64,000 bases of DNA from positions 1 through 64,000 of the forward strand of contig NZ_JAQBOC010000066.1 in the NCBI RefSeq assembly GCF_028288225.1. Direction: 5' to 3'. This stretch comes from Mucilaginibacter sp. (GTDB taxonomy: Bacteria; Bacteroidota; Bacteroidia; Sphingobacteriales; Sphingobacteriaceae). A program made the position numbers and the translations under genes. Below the pieces are notes generated by a model, which was given only the letters and a program-made list of their open reading frames with translations, did not search any database and was not told where the DNA came from. Below, piece after piece: positions 7,760-18,100 of this stretch (the stretch's first letter is position 1; each line of letters begins with the position of its first letter).

Positions 7760-10700
7760 ATGCCTCTATACTTTTTTACACAGCCAGATTTACTACAGGC
7801 TCAAGCGCCTGGTCAACAATTTGGGCCCATCGCTGGTCAAGAGCAAACTAATTATAGAGTTTGTAGCTTACATTCATTTTCCAATTCTGCCAATGCTTAT
7901 GCTATTACAAATGGTGAGGTAAAAGTCCAGCCAATTGGGGGCGATGCTGGAACACTGGTGAATTTAATTTTAAAACCAGAAAATATCCAATTCCTTTCTG
8001 GATTCGAAATAAAATACATCATTTATCGGGGTATACTCAAGTCTTCAATTATTGTAAATAGCGCAATTGCGCCTGCCACAAATAACGCTTTGACCCAAAA
8101 AATCTGGACCCAACAAGCTAATTTGATTAAGGCGACTGCAAGTACATCTACCCCTATAACAGGCGATCCATCATCAGATATATTAGGTTATAATTTACAA
8201 ACGCTTCCAGATACTGGCAGGATTGATCAACTATTCAATGTTAATCCGAATATGACCGCAGCAAATGTCGCAACAGGCGATACAATAGGCACTTTCACGG
8301 CTTCAGGGGGCGGTCTTGAAATCGTAATGGATGGTTACTTTCTTGATGACACCTTAGCATCAGTTCGAAAGCTCGATCATGTTATAACCGCGCCCAATTT
8401 CGACAATTCGTATACGAATAAGTCTATTAGGGAACAAGTGGTGAACTATTTAGACCCATGTGCATTTTATGGCGCGAGTGTGACTGGAAGCGTTCAGGTG
8501 ATGGATTCCACCGGAACTCAAAACTCACCGATTAAAACAAACTTTTTTAAGGATGTTCTTTTTCCGAAATTTTTAAATAATGGCATCCTATACATTGACA
8601 TCAGAAATGAGAATTATATTTCGTTTGTTTATAATAAAGATCAATACGGTTATAATATTTTAAACTTTGGTTTTAATTCACAAACAAAAACCCCATCCGC
8701 CAGTTACGCGGTAAATACATGGCCTATATTTAGTATACAGACCAAGGGTTTGTTCAATAGTTCTTCCCATATAGGCAGCGGGACTTCATTTGTTAAATTT
8801 CAATTTGGGTTTAGCAAGGAAACCTATGAGAAAGAGGTGGTGTTGTATTTTCCTAATGCACAGAATATTATCAATTCAAATAATATATTGGCTTTTTTCG
8901 ATTCCACAACGAAATACAATGGGACTACTCCTGTTACGTTTTCCAGTAATAATGATAGTGTATTCTTTGGCGGTGACTGTTATGTAATGTTAGATTGCTA
9001 TCCCGCAGATGGCCAATCTATTACAGACTACTATGTGATTTCAACTCTTTTATCCGTATCCTATTTAAAAAAAGTTGACAATAACGCAACCGGTGCGGGC
9101 AATGCTGTCTTTCCCACTATTTCTGCATTTGACAACTTATTTGTATATAGAGATTTACCTTTATCCGGGGTTATTCCTGCGAACGGACTGATTATTTATA
9201 AAACAGGTGTTACCAATTATCTTACTTATAGTTTCGATGTAAATCAAAATGGAAATGCGGACATAGGCAAAATCGTGGATCATCGTAAATTAACAGGAAT
9301 TTTCGAATCATATATCGCCTTTGAAAATTCACGGGTTACACTTTTTGCTATGCTTAAGGCTGTAAATAACTACAAAGGAAACTTTATAGAACCCAACAAT
9401 ATTCCCGACGGTGAAAAAAGTATTGCGAGTATTTTTCAATTTATTCAGAGTAGATACAAATCACAGGTAATACTTGGCAAGCATCAGATAGAGATGAATA
9501 CTTTTACAGCTACCTTCCTAAACTACAGTCAAGTTTTGGATAAGAAGACCTCTGTTGCAGAAGCATTTATCGTTTTTGGATTATCTTTAACAACATCCGA
9601 GTATCAGCAAATAGTTTCAAGTGTTTCTTCAAACAATTTAAATGAAGCTTTTTATCCGGTTTTTGTACAGCTTGGGAACATTACAAATACCCAAGACAAC
9701 AACCAGGTTTATTTTAATCAATCACAGGTTAATTTGAGAGGTATTACAGGCTCTGGCAATGTGATAAATCAGCTTTCATCCCCTCTCAATATAAATGTTT
9801 ATTCAGTGGACTATTTATTTTGCTCATCCGCAGCTGCGAACGCAGAGCCAGGTGATGTTACGACTTATGACACAAACTCTTTTCTTTCGATAGATGTTGT
9901 AATAAGTGATGAACTACAAACCGCTTTAACTGATCTGGGCCCGGTAAAGCAAGACGTATTTAATCAAATAACAAAATTGGATGCTTTTAAAGATTATCTT
10001 AAAATCATAGCGGCAGCTGCTGTTACGAAAAAGCCCGTTATTAAAGCCCACTCTTTAACATTCAGCGTTAAAGCACTTACCGGGGCTTTGGGTTTAACAT
10101 CGCCGGATGTCAAGGGGCTTGTTAATGGATCAATAACAGGGTCTTTTAGTGTAACGATTTACTTAGACTCTACATTTTTGGTGGTGTGTTCCACGATAGC
10201 TTTAGTACATACGGTAATGCATGAACTTATTCATGCGGCAATTGCTTATCAGTCGGTTCAACTTGTTGGTGGGACTTTAGATTTCGTAAATCTAAAAATT
10301 GACAAACTCGTGGCGCAAAGATTGCGGGCCAGTAAAAACCCGCATGGAAAAGCCTTTGGTGATCTATTTTGCACATTTGGTAACGATGACGGGCCAAATC
10401 CGCCGCTTCCCCACGATAATGTTAACGAGCGACAGGCTGATCACAATTATATGTCACTGTACGGCCGACCAGCTATAAGCGGCGCTTGTAAACAATATGA
10501 AGAAAATAACCAAATCGTTAGATCTGATTTAAATGTTCTGATTACTGACGTTTTCGCACCAGACCCAACCGTCAAAGTTCCCCAAGTTATTACATCTCAA
10601 AAAATATATGACGCGCTTGCATGGCAGGGAATCGAACGTACACGCGAATGGCGTAGATTAGCCGGCATCGACAGTTCGTCTAAACAATTATTTCAATTAT

Positions 10701-10825
10701 ATGAGTTGATTTCTTCGGCAGAAAGTAATGGCACTCAAATTGTAGAACAACCATCCTTTTATCCCGCCATTAATGATAAAGAATATTATCTACCAGTAAC
10801 GACACCAACAACACCGATATGTTAA
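7760..10825 (+). CDS. Large unknown protein with C-terminal HEXXH metallopeptidase-like site
   Basis: The 1021-aa protein lacks a signal peptide. Most of it is beta-rich and unfamiliar; near the N-terminus a phrase KYIIYRG stands out. Near the C-terminus is MHELIHA, an HEXXH zinc site (His821, Glu822, His825). About 65 residues later comes NERQAD (Glu890, Asp894), spaced and worded like the third-ligand motif (ExxAD) of gluzincin-type peptidases. This supports a zinc peptidase-like domain at about 760-930, but the substrate is unknown. The gene is AT-richer than its left neighbours. Its stop overlaps the start of the next gene by 7 bp, which suggests translational coupling. It could be a payload or a processing protease of the assembly (inference). 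Confidence 0.6.
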   Translation: MPLYFFTQPDLLQAQAPGQQFGPIAGQEQTNYRVCSLHSFSNSANAYAITNGEVKVQPIGGDAGTLVNLILKPENIQFLSGFEIKYIIYRGILKSSIIVNSAIAPATNNALTQKIWTQQANLIKATASTSTPITGDPSSDILGYNLQTLPDTGRIDQLFNVNPNMTAANVATGDTIGTFTASGGGLEIVMDGYFLDDTLASVRKLDHVITAPNFDNSYTNKSIREQVVNYLDPCAFYGASVTGSVQVMDSTGTQNSPIKTNFFKDVLFPKFLNNGILYIDIRNENYISFVYNKDQYGYNILNFGFNSQTKTPSASYAVNTWPIFSIQTKGLFNSSSHIGSGTSFVKFQFGFSKETYEKEVVLYFPNAQNIINSNNILAFFDSTTKYNGTTPVTFSSNNDSVFFGGDCYVMLDCYPADGQSITDYYVISTLLSVSYLKKVDNNATGAGNAVFPTISAFDNLFVYRDLPLSGVIPANGLIIYKTGVTNYLTYSFDVNQNGNADIGKIVDHRKLTGIFESYIAFENSRVTLFAMLKAVNNYKGNFIEPNNIPDGEKSIASIFQFIQSRYKSQVILGKHQIEMNTFTATFLNYSQVLDKKTSVAEAFIVFGLSLTTSEYQQIVSSVSSNNLNEAFYPVFVQLGNITNTQDNNQVYFNQSQVNLRGITGSGNVINQLSSPLNINVYSVDYLFCSSAAANAEPGDVTTYDTNSFLSIDVVISDELQTALTDLGPVKQDVFNQITKLDAFKDYLKIIAAAAVTKKPVIKAHSLTFSVKALTGALGLTSPDVKGLVNGSITGSFSVTIYLDSTFLVVCSTIALVHTVMHELIHAAIAYQSVQLVGGTLDFVNLKIDKLVAQRLRASKNPHGKAFGDLFCTFGNDDGPNPPLPHDNVNERQADHNYMSLYGRPAISGACKQYEENNQIVRSDLNVLITDVFAPDPTVKVPQVITSQKIYDALAWQGIERTREWRRLAGIDSSSKQLFQLYELISSAESNGTQIVEQPSFYPAINDKEYYLPVTTPTTPIC

Positions 10826-12177
10826 ATAAGCTCTCTATGTTGTTATTTTGTTGGCAGGCACTGTTTGCGTGCTATGGGCAGGTTTCTAATCGAAACTATT
10901 TCTATGAAAAAGAACAACAACAATTTGTTCTATCCGAAAAAAATAAAACTACTGGCTCCTTTGATAGCTTAAATAGCCTTTTTATTTGGAAAAAAGACAC
11001 TGTTTATCGGATAATTTTCGAATACGAAAATAAAAAAGGCGTGAAGTTTAGCGAATATAATCGGAGTTGTCACTTTTTTTCACTGCTTAGTTTCCTTAAT
11101 AAAGCAGGTCATATCAATTTATATGATAATTTAAACGAATTAAAAGACAGATACAACCAGTATAATGCTTATCGCCTCTTTGGCAAAAAATCCGACCTTG
11201 TTGAATTCACAAAAAAAGAAGTTGATGATGGTTGGGCATATACAGTTAAATTAAAAGTTCTGATCAATAATTGGAATATGAAACATAATGCCATGGCTGA
11301 TAGACTGGCATCAATCATAGCGCTTGATGGAAATGGTGAAATTATGTTAAAAAATGCAAAAAGAAAATCCGCCTATCATAATGATTTCCCACTTGCCTTT
11401 AGCTTACCCGGCACTGATAGCCTTTATTTTACAAGAGTTTACCTAATAAATATTTATAAAGCCTCAGGCAATATTAGCTCCGGTTTGCAAAGCAAATATT
11501 TAAAGGAATATAGGTTAATCTCGTCGGTCAATTTTGATACTGGTGAATTTAGCTCGCCCAGTAATTCTAATCAAACTAGTTTAAGAGACAAAACATTAGC
11601 TTATATTTTTAAATCAACATTTCCGGGTGATACCACTCAGTTGTTTAGCCGACTTTCCTCATTCGGCCTCTCTAAATTCAATCAAGAATACGAAGAAGAC
11701 TCAAATTTGGAAAGAGCAAAACCAATTGAAATAAGACCGTGGAATCAGTCTTCATACAATAAAGGCGACACATTAGTGCCTAAAAAGCAATTGATAATTC
11801 AAAATAAAAATCTGCAAGACGAAAACGGTTTAGCCGAATATTGCAAAGAATGCTATGACGCGGCGAAGTCAATAGTCTATCGAATATCAAACCACTGTCC
11901 GGTCAATATCAAAACGTCTGCCGATCTCCAATCTCAAAATTGGCGCTACAATTTCAGTGAACAAGGTTTACATTTTTTTAGCGTCGAAAATCCTATTCGA
12001 CGATTTAATGAGCCATCTTGGACGAACAATCAAGAATTCGAACATCTTCAAAGTATCTGGAACTGGCAACTGATGAGCCCCGGAATAGGTTATTGGTTGT
12101 CAAGTTCTGAAATATTCGGGCTTAAATATAAGTTTTCGCCAACTGACTATTATATAAACGGTAGAAAAATTAATTGA
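10819..12177 (+). CDS. Unknown exported protein between two giant genes
   Basis: The 452-aa protein starts with a clear signal peptide (MLNKLSMLLFCWQALFACYG), the only member of this gene block to have one. I recognise no domain. The mature part is lysine-, asparagine- and tyrosine-rich, with a CKECYD pair of cysteines late in the chain (about 343-346). The start overlaps the end of the HEXXH gene by 7 bp and the stop lies 6 bp before the next giant gene. All three are therefore probably translated together. The signal peptide suggests a periplasmic or outer-membrane helper for the unsignalled neighbours, which is inference. Confidence 0.6.
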   Translation: MLNKLSMLLFCWQALFACYGQVSNRNYFYEKEQQQFVLSEKNKTTGSFDSLNSLFIWKKDTVYRIIFEYENKKGVKFSEYNRSCHFFSLLSFLNKAGHINLYDNLNELKDRYNQYNAYRLFGKKSDLVEFTKKEVDDGWAYTVKLKVLINNWNMKHNAMADRLASIIALDGNGEIMLKNAKRKSAYHNDFPLAFSLPGTDSLYFTRVYLINIYKASGNISSGLQSKYLKEYRLISSVNFDTGEFSSPSNSNQTSLRDKTLAYIFKSTFPGDTTQLFSRLSSFGLSKFNQEYEEDSNLERAKPIEIRPWNQSSYNKGDTLVPKKQLIIQNKNLQDENGLAEYCKECYDAAKSIVYRISNHCPVNIKTSADLQSQNWRYNFSEQGLHFFSVENPIRRFNEPSWTNNQEFEHLQSIWNWQLMSPGIGYWLSSSEIFGLKYKFSPTDYYINGRKIN

Positions 12178-12183
12178 GTAGTT

Positions 12184-15100
12184 ATGGTCTCAACCTATTA
12201 TTTCCCTGCACTTTCCTCAATATTTGATTTTGATGATTTGCCTGATTCATTATCTTTTCTAAAAGACATAGACCATGATCTTTTGGATGCTATTCTTCTC
12301 AAGAAGAAGCAGATCACAGTAAATAGCAGAGGGGATACATATAGCTACAACCTTGGAATAATTGTTTTTCAGAGGTTACAATGTCAATTATTTGACTCCG
12401 GATTATACCTTGTGCTGAATCCTCAGGAATATGAAAATCCGCCTGGTACCACAGAGTTTGACATTAATATCGATGTTAAATTTCCATTGCTATCTTATCT
12501 ACGAGGCCTCAATATACAGAACCTTTCATTGAGTTCTTTACAAATTTTGGATTTTGGCCTTAGCTTGTTGAACGTTCAAATTGATGATCTCTTATTTACG
12601 GCCATACAGCAATTTGAATACTCAGATATACAGCGATGTGTTAGTAGAATAAACTCAACTTATAGCTTATCACCGGAAATTGCTTTAGATACATCGAGTT
12701 CATTGTCGCAAGATGATGTTGATACGCTAATTGGTATAATCGAGACTAATGAACAATTGATTGCTGACAGCATTGGGACACTTGAAATAATATATAACTT
12801 TTATTTAGACGGCTCTGACGGGGTAAATACTTTTGATGCGGTTGATATACTTTTACATCAGTGGCTTAATGGTTCAATAGTCGATCGGATAAAAGCTTCT
12901 CTATTGCCTACTATAACCGCCTCTCTGACAGTAGGATTTGGCTTGGAAATCCCGCGCTCGATGTTAATTCCCGTCGACAACACAACTTTTCAACCAATAC
13001 CAATTACCGATCCGGATAATCCTCCAATAACCACGCTTCTATTCGATCGAAGTTCATTTACTTTCAGCACGAATGGAGGATTTGGTTTTGATACCGATGT
13101 TTCTTTAACACTAACGCCTACATATTCTCAAATCGGAAATACTGGTATAATAATTAGTTTCACAAATGCCAAATTGGATTTAAGTAGTGTGACTAACATT
13201 TTGGAAGCAGATGCAGCCGGTTACCCGGTTGATTTTGTCGGTGTGTACATCCAAAGCGCGTCAATCTCCTTTGGTAAATTCGGCGTACAGGACCCGGATC
13301 CGGCCAAGCCCAGCGCTTCCATAACCGCCACCAATATGCTCATCGGTACTGGCGGCATTTCCGGAAAAATTACCCTTGAAGATAATGGCATCCTCAACCG
13401 CAAGTTCAATAGTTTCTCCGTTGCACTTGATGCCTTTTCGTTAACATTTCTTCAAAATACAATTACAGACTGCAATATTACCGGCCACATCACCCTTGAC
13501 AAATACACCACCAACAACCAGCCTTCAAAAATTGCTATTCAGGTACACATCAAGGACGCCGGCGATTTTTCAATAACGGCGTTGCCGTCGGCCAATTTTC
13601 CGCCGATCACGTTTCCGGGGGTTTTTACATTAAACATCCGGTCGTTAACTTTTGGCGAGCAACAGCCCAAAGGCTTTTATATAGAGGTTGCGGGAACGTT
13701 GGATTTTATTGCCAATATCCCGGTATTAGGGGAAGTGTTACCAAAAGGCATCAACATCACCAAACTGCGGATCTGGGACGATGGCGACATTGAGTTTGCC
13801 GGCGGCGGGCTGGTGTTGCCGAAAGCTTTCACGATAAAGATAGGCCCCGTAAAAATGGAAGTATCGCATCTTTCGGTTGGTAGTTATAGCAAAACATTAA
13901 ATGGTGTGGAACGCCGCTACCGTTACATCGGTTTCGACGGTATGCTGAATACAGGGAGCGCGGGGGTATCTGTTGCCGGCAACGGGATAAAATATTATTT
14001 TACAACCGATGATGGCCCGGGTAAGCCGTTTGATAACTTCATCCGCATCGACGGTATCGACATCAATATCATCGAGCCGGGTAATGCCTCGCCTGAAGAT
14101 GCCACGTTTATTTTAAAAGGGCACCTTAGCGTGAGTACCCCGGACCCGAATGTGTCGGATTCGACAGCCGGAACCGAATATTTTGGTTCAGTAGCGATGA
14201 GCCTTCCTAAGCTTGGCATATCCGGCAGCGCCGGCATGCGGCTCGATCCGGCTATACCGTCGTTTGTGGTGGATATCGGCCTGGAATTTTCGACGGCGCT
14301 ACCGCTGGGGCCTACCGGCCTTGGTATTTATGGCTTCCGGGGCTTGCTGGGGAAACACTACCTGCCTTCAAAAAAGGCTGCGGGGCTCACCGACGATGCA
14401 AGCTGGTGGGATTATTATAAGGCGCCGAACCATCCGGATGGCCTGGAGGGGGTAGAGCTTGATAAATTTGCCATCAGGGACGGCCTGTCATTAGGCGCCG
14501 GTATAACCATTGCTACTGAATTCGACGCGGGCTTTACTTTTTCGTGCAAGCTTTTCCTGCTGCTGGGCCTGCCGGAAGTGTTCCTGCTACAGGGACAGGC
14601 AGGTGTCCTGCGAACCAGGATCGGGCTGTTTGATAAAACCGACCCGCCTTTCAGCGCGCTGATTGCAATCGACAGCAAGTCGTTTACCGGCAACCTGGGT
14701 GTAAATTACCACCTGCCGTCCGGCGGCTCCCTCGATGGCAAAATTTTCACGTTACAGGGAACGCTGGCGATGGCTTTCTTCTTTAATAATGCATCGGGCT
14801 GGTACCTTAACCTGGGCCAGGACCAGCCCGAAAGCCTGCGGATACAGGCAAAGATACTCACGCTGTTTAAGGGCTATGCCTATGTGATGATATCGGCCAA
14901 AGGCTTTAAAGCCGGGGCGGGGGCAGGGTTTAATTTCGATAAGTCGTTTGGCCCGGTTGGCGTAAAACTTGCCGCCAGCCTTGATTTGGGGGCCATGATC
15001 AGCTTTAAACCGATACAGATTGGCGGCTTTATCCAGTTTGGCGGTGAGGCAGGCCTGAAGATATTCTGGTTTAAAATAGGCCTTGCAGTACAGATTTACC

Positions 15101-18100
15101 TTGGGGTTGAGGCGCCGCACCCCTTCAACATTACAGGAAGCCTGAGTGTGAAGATCCATACGCCATGGCCGCTGCCAAACATCCATTTCACGCTTAGCGT
15201 AAGCTGGACCATCAGCAGTGATAACAGCCCGCTTTTGGCCCCCATAGCTGTTTTGGATGAGCCGGATGCAACTGCAGGGTATTTTCCGGCAACCGCCCTC
15301 AACATCATGTCGGGCGAAACCTTCCCTATTAACTATGTAACCACTAAATACCAGGGCAGCTACACCATCCCTGCGCCCAACTCATCTTTGTGGAAATACG
15401 ACTTTACGAACGCTACTGCAGTGATGCAGGTGACCGTTCCGCTCGACAGTTATATCGATATTGAGCTGTTGAAACCGGTTGCGCCGGGCCAGGTGTTCCT
15501 GGGCGGTTCGGGCAGCCAGCTGCCAATGGGCAACACAGAGATGCTGCCGCCGGTAAAAGGCATCAGCAATCCGGTGAAGCACAGCTATTCGATCACGGAG
15601 CTCGACATTCACGCATGGAATGCCGGTTCAGGTTCGTGGGTTCCCTACCATGTTTACGAAGCAGTTACCGCTATCGTAAACAACAACACAGGCGATAACT
15701 TTACTGAACTTGACAAGCTGCCCCCGGGATACTGGCAATTTACGAAGCCGAACACCTACAACAAGATACGGCTGCTATCGCAAACGATGTTTGCCTTTAC
15801 TAACAAGAGCGATAGCAATACCACCAATCTTGACGCGCTTAATTTTAAACGAAGAGATATTTTTTGCTTCGACGCAGTGACCAAATGGGCTTTTGTAACC
15901 TGGCTTTCCGAAGCGTCGGGCACCAACTATGACGAGGGTGATATGGTGATGGTCGGCGGGGTATCGTTTGGGTTTAACGGCCTGGCGGGCAGTGTAACAG
16001 ATGGTCCGGGTTCCAAGGGTCTTTCCATATCAACTTTCAACGGCAAACTCCTGATCGAATTTCCGGAAGCTGTCACTATGTTCAAAATTCATTTGGGCGC
16101 CAATAAAAACAGCCTCGCTGTTCACCCGATAGCTGCTATCCATGAATTCCTGGGCGACCTTTTTGGCCGAACCATTTCGGTGGATGTTAAGCTTACGCCG
16201 ATGCTGGTTTCGCCCTCGCAGGAAGAAATAATTATCAGCTACGACAATATTAACCAGCCCGTAAAAAAGGTGCAGATTGAATTTACTACCGGGCAGCCGC
16301 TCGATTTTAACGGGAACCTGGTGATGGGCGGCTATTGCCAATTACCCGACCAGTTTTTACCGGTAACTACACCACAGTTCCACCATGAATATGACGCCGG
16401 GAAAACACTGATGTATGTGTCACTGTTCAACAAAAGTTTCTCGCAGGAAGAAGTTTTGCAAAAGCAATACAGTGATATCGATGGCATAGTGGGCCAATGG
16501 CACCTGAATTCTAACCTGGATTCTGCCGGGACTTCCAATGCTATTATCAGTGGCAGCCCCGATCCGGTTCCGGGGTATTATCAGCGAAATGGCAGCCAGC
16601 CGCTTTCGCTGCAAAATATTTATTCATACACGTCAAATACCGATGGTCTGGTGACGCCCTTCAACTCCGTGCTAAAGGTGGAAAGCGGCAGCTTTGCATT
16701 TGAAGTGACGGCTATATTTAATCCATACCAGCCGGGTATCAGCACCCTGTTGTCAAAAGTTAATACCGATCCGGTTACCGGTTTCCGGAAAGGTTACGCC
16801 CTGCACTTTTACCAGCAAACACCAGGTGACCTGTCACAAAGCTATACCGACCCGGCTACTGTTCCCACTTTTGATATCTGGTTCACCTGTTACGATGGGC
16901 TCCAGGTTTCAGGGATAAAAGCATCAGCCCTTTATACCTTAGACTTCACCAGCTCCAAACTGCTTGCCAGCCAATACAAACATATATTGGTTTCGGTTGA
17001 CCGCACTGCGGGCGTCGTGGAAATTTATGTCGACCGGCTGCTGATCGCCAGCGCGGCGATCCCGGCCGAGCTGGCCCCGCCTGATTTACAGCCGAAGGCC
17101 ACCCAGATCATCGAGATCGATTATCTGACGGAAGCGCTGCAAGCCAGCCAGGAGGATAATAATATTACCGCGCAGGGTGTCGAAAATGAAGTGGAGATAT
17201 TAGGTAATAACCTGAACAAAACCATCCAACCGGTTTGGAGGCCGGATACCACTTTTGCCATTACTATATCTACCACCGACACCGTTAATAGTAACCAGGG
17301 CAGTGCCATCAATTACACACAAATATTCGGGTTTCGCACAGCCGGACCGATCGGGCTTTTCCAGCAGCAAAGTGCGATTTATCAAAATCTTTTGCAGCAG
17401 GACCGCGCCGACGAATTTAAGGTGGCCAACCTACGCGGTTATATTGACTTTGACCGCTCTTTTCCCGATGCGCAGGGCAGATATAATTTAAGCAAGCCGG
17501 TGCTGTATCATAGTCCGCAAATCAGCCTGTTCTTTACCCTGCCTTACATCAACGCGATGTACTCCAATTGGGACAGCTACCAGGGGCTATCTGCCGTTCA
17601 AAGCAGCCTGCAGGTAACCCTGCTCGATCCTTTTGAAAACGCGATAACGCCCGAGCTGGTATGGAGCACAACCAGTGAAACGATAGACGATACAAATTAT
17701 ACTACCCTGCCGCAGGATCAGCAATTACTGTACCTGATGCAGGCGGCAACCGAGTATGGCTGCAATGAACACCAGCTACTCCTCACCCGGAACATCAAAA
17801 AGGGGGCCTGGCAGTTTCCTGACCTTTCCCCGGGGAAATTATATACCGCTATTTTTAATGCGGTGTACCAACCGGCGGGGCAGGATGAGCAGACCGCAGA
17901 GGTGCATAAATACACCTTCCTGTCGTCAATCTTCGCCACCTTCCAGGAACAGGCGGCCAGCTTTATTCTTGACGCCACGCCAGGGGCTGAAAAATATGCA
18001 CTGTATCCGATCAATGTAGCCTTTACGGCCGATCAGATCAGCCAGGATTTAACCCCGCTGTTGAACAGCAACCCGGATGGTGATTCCCCTTTAATTGCGC

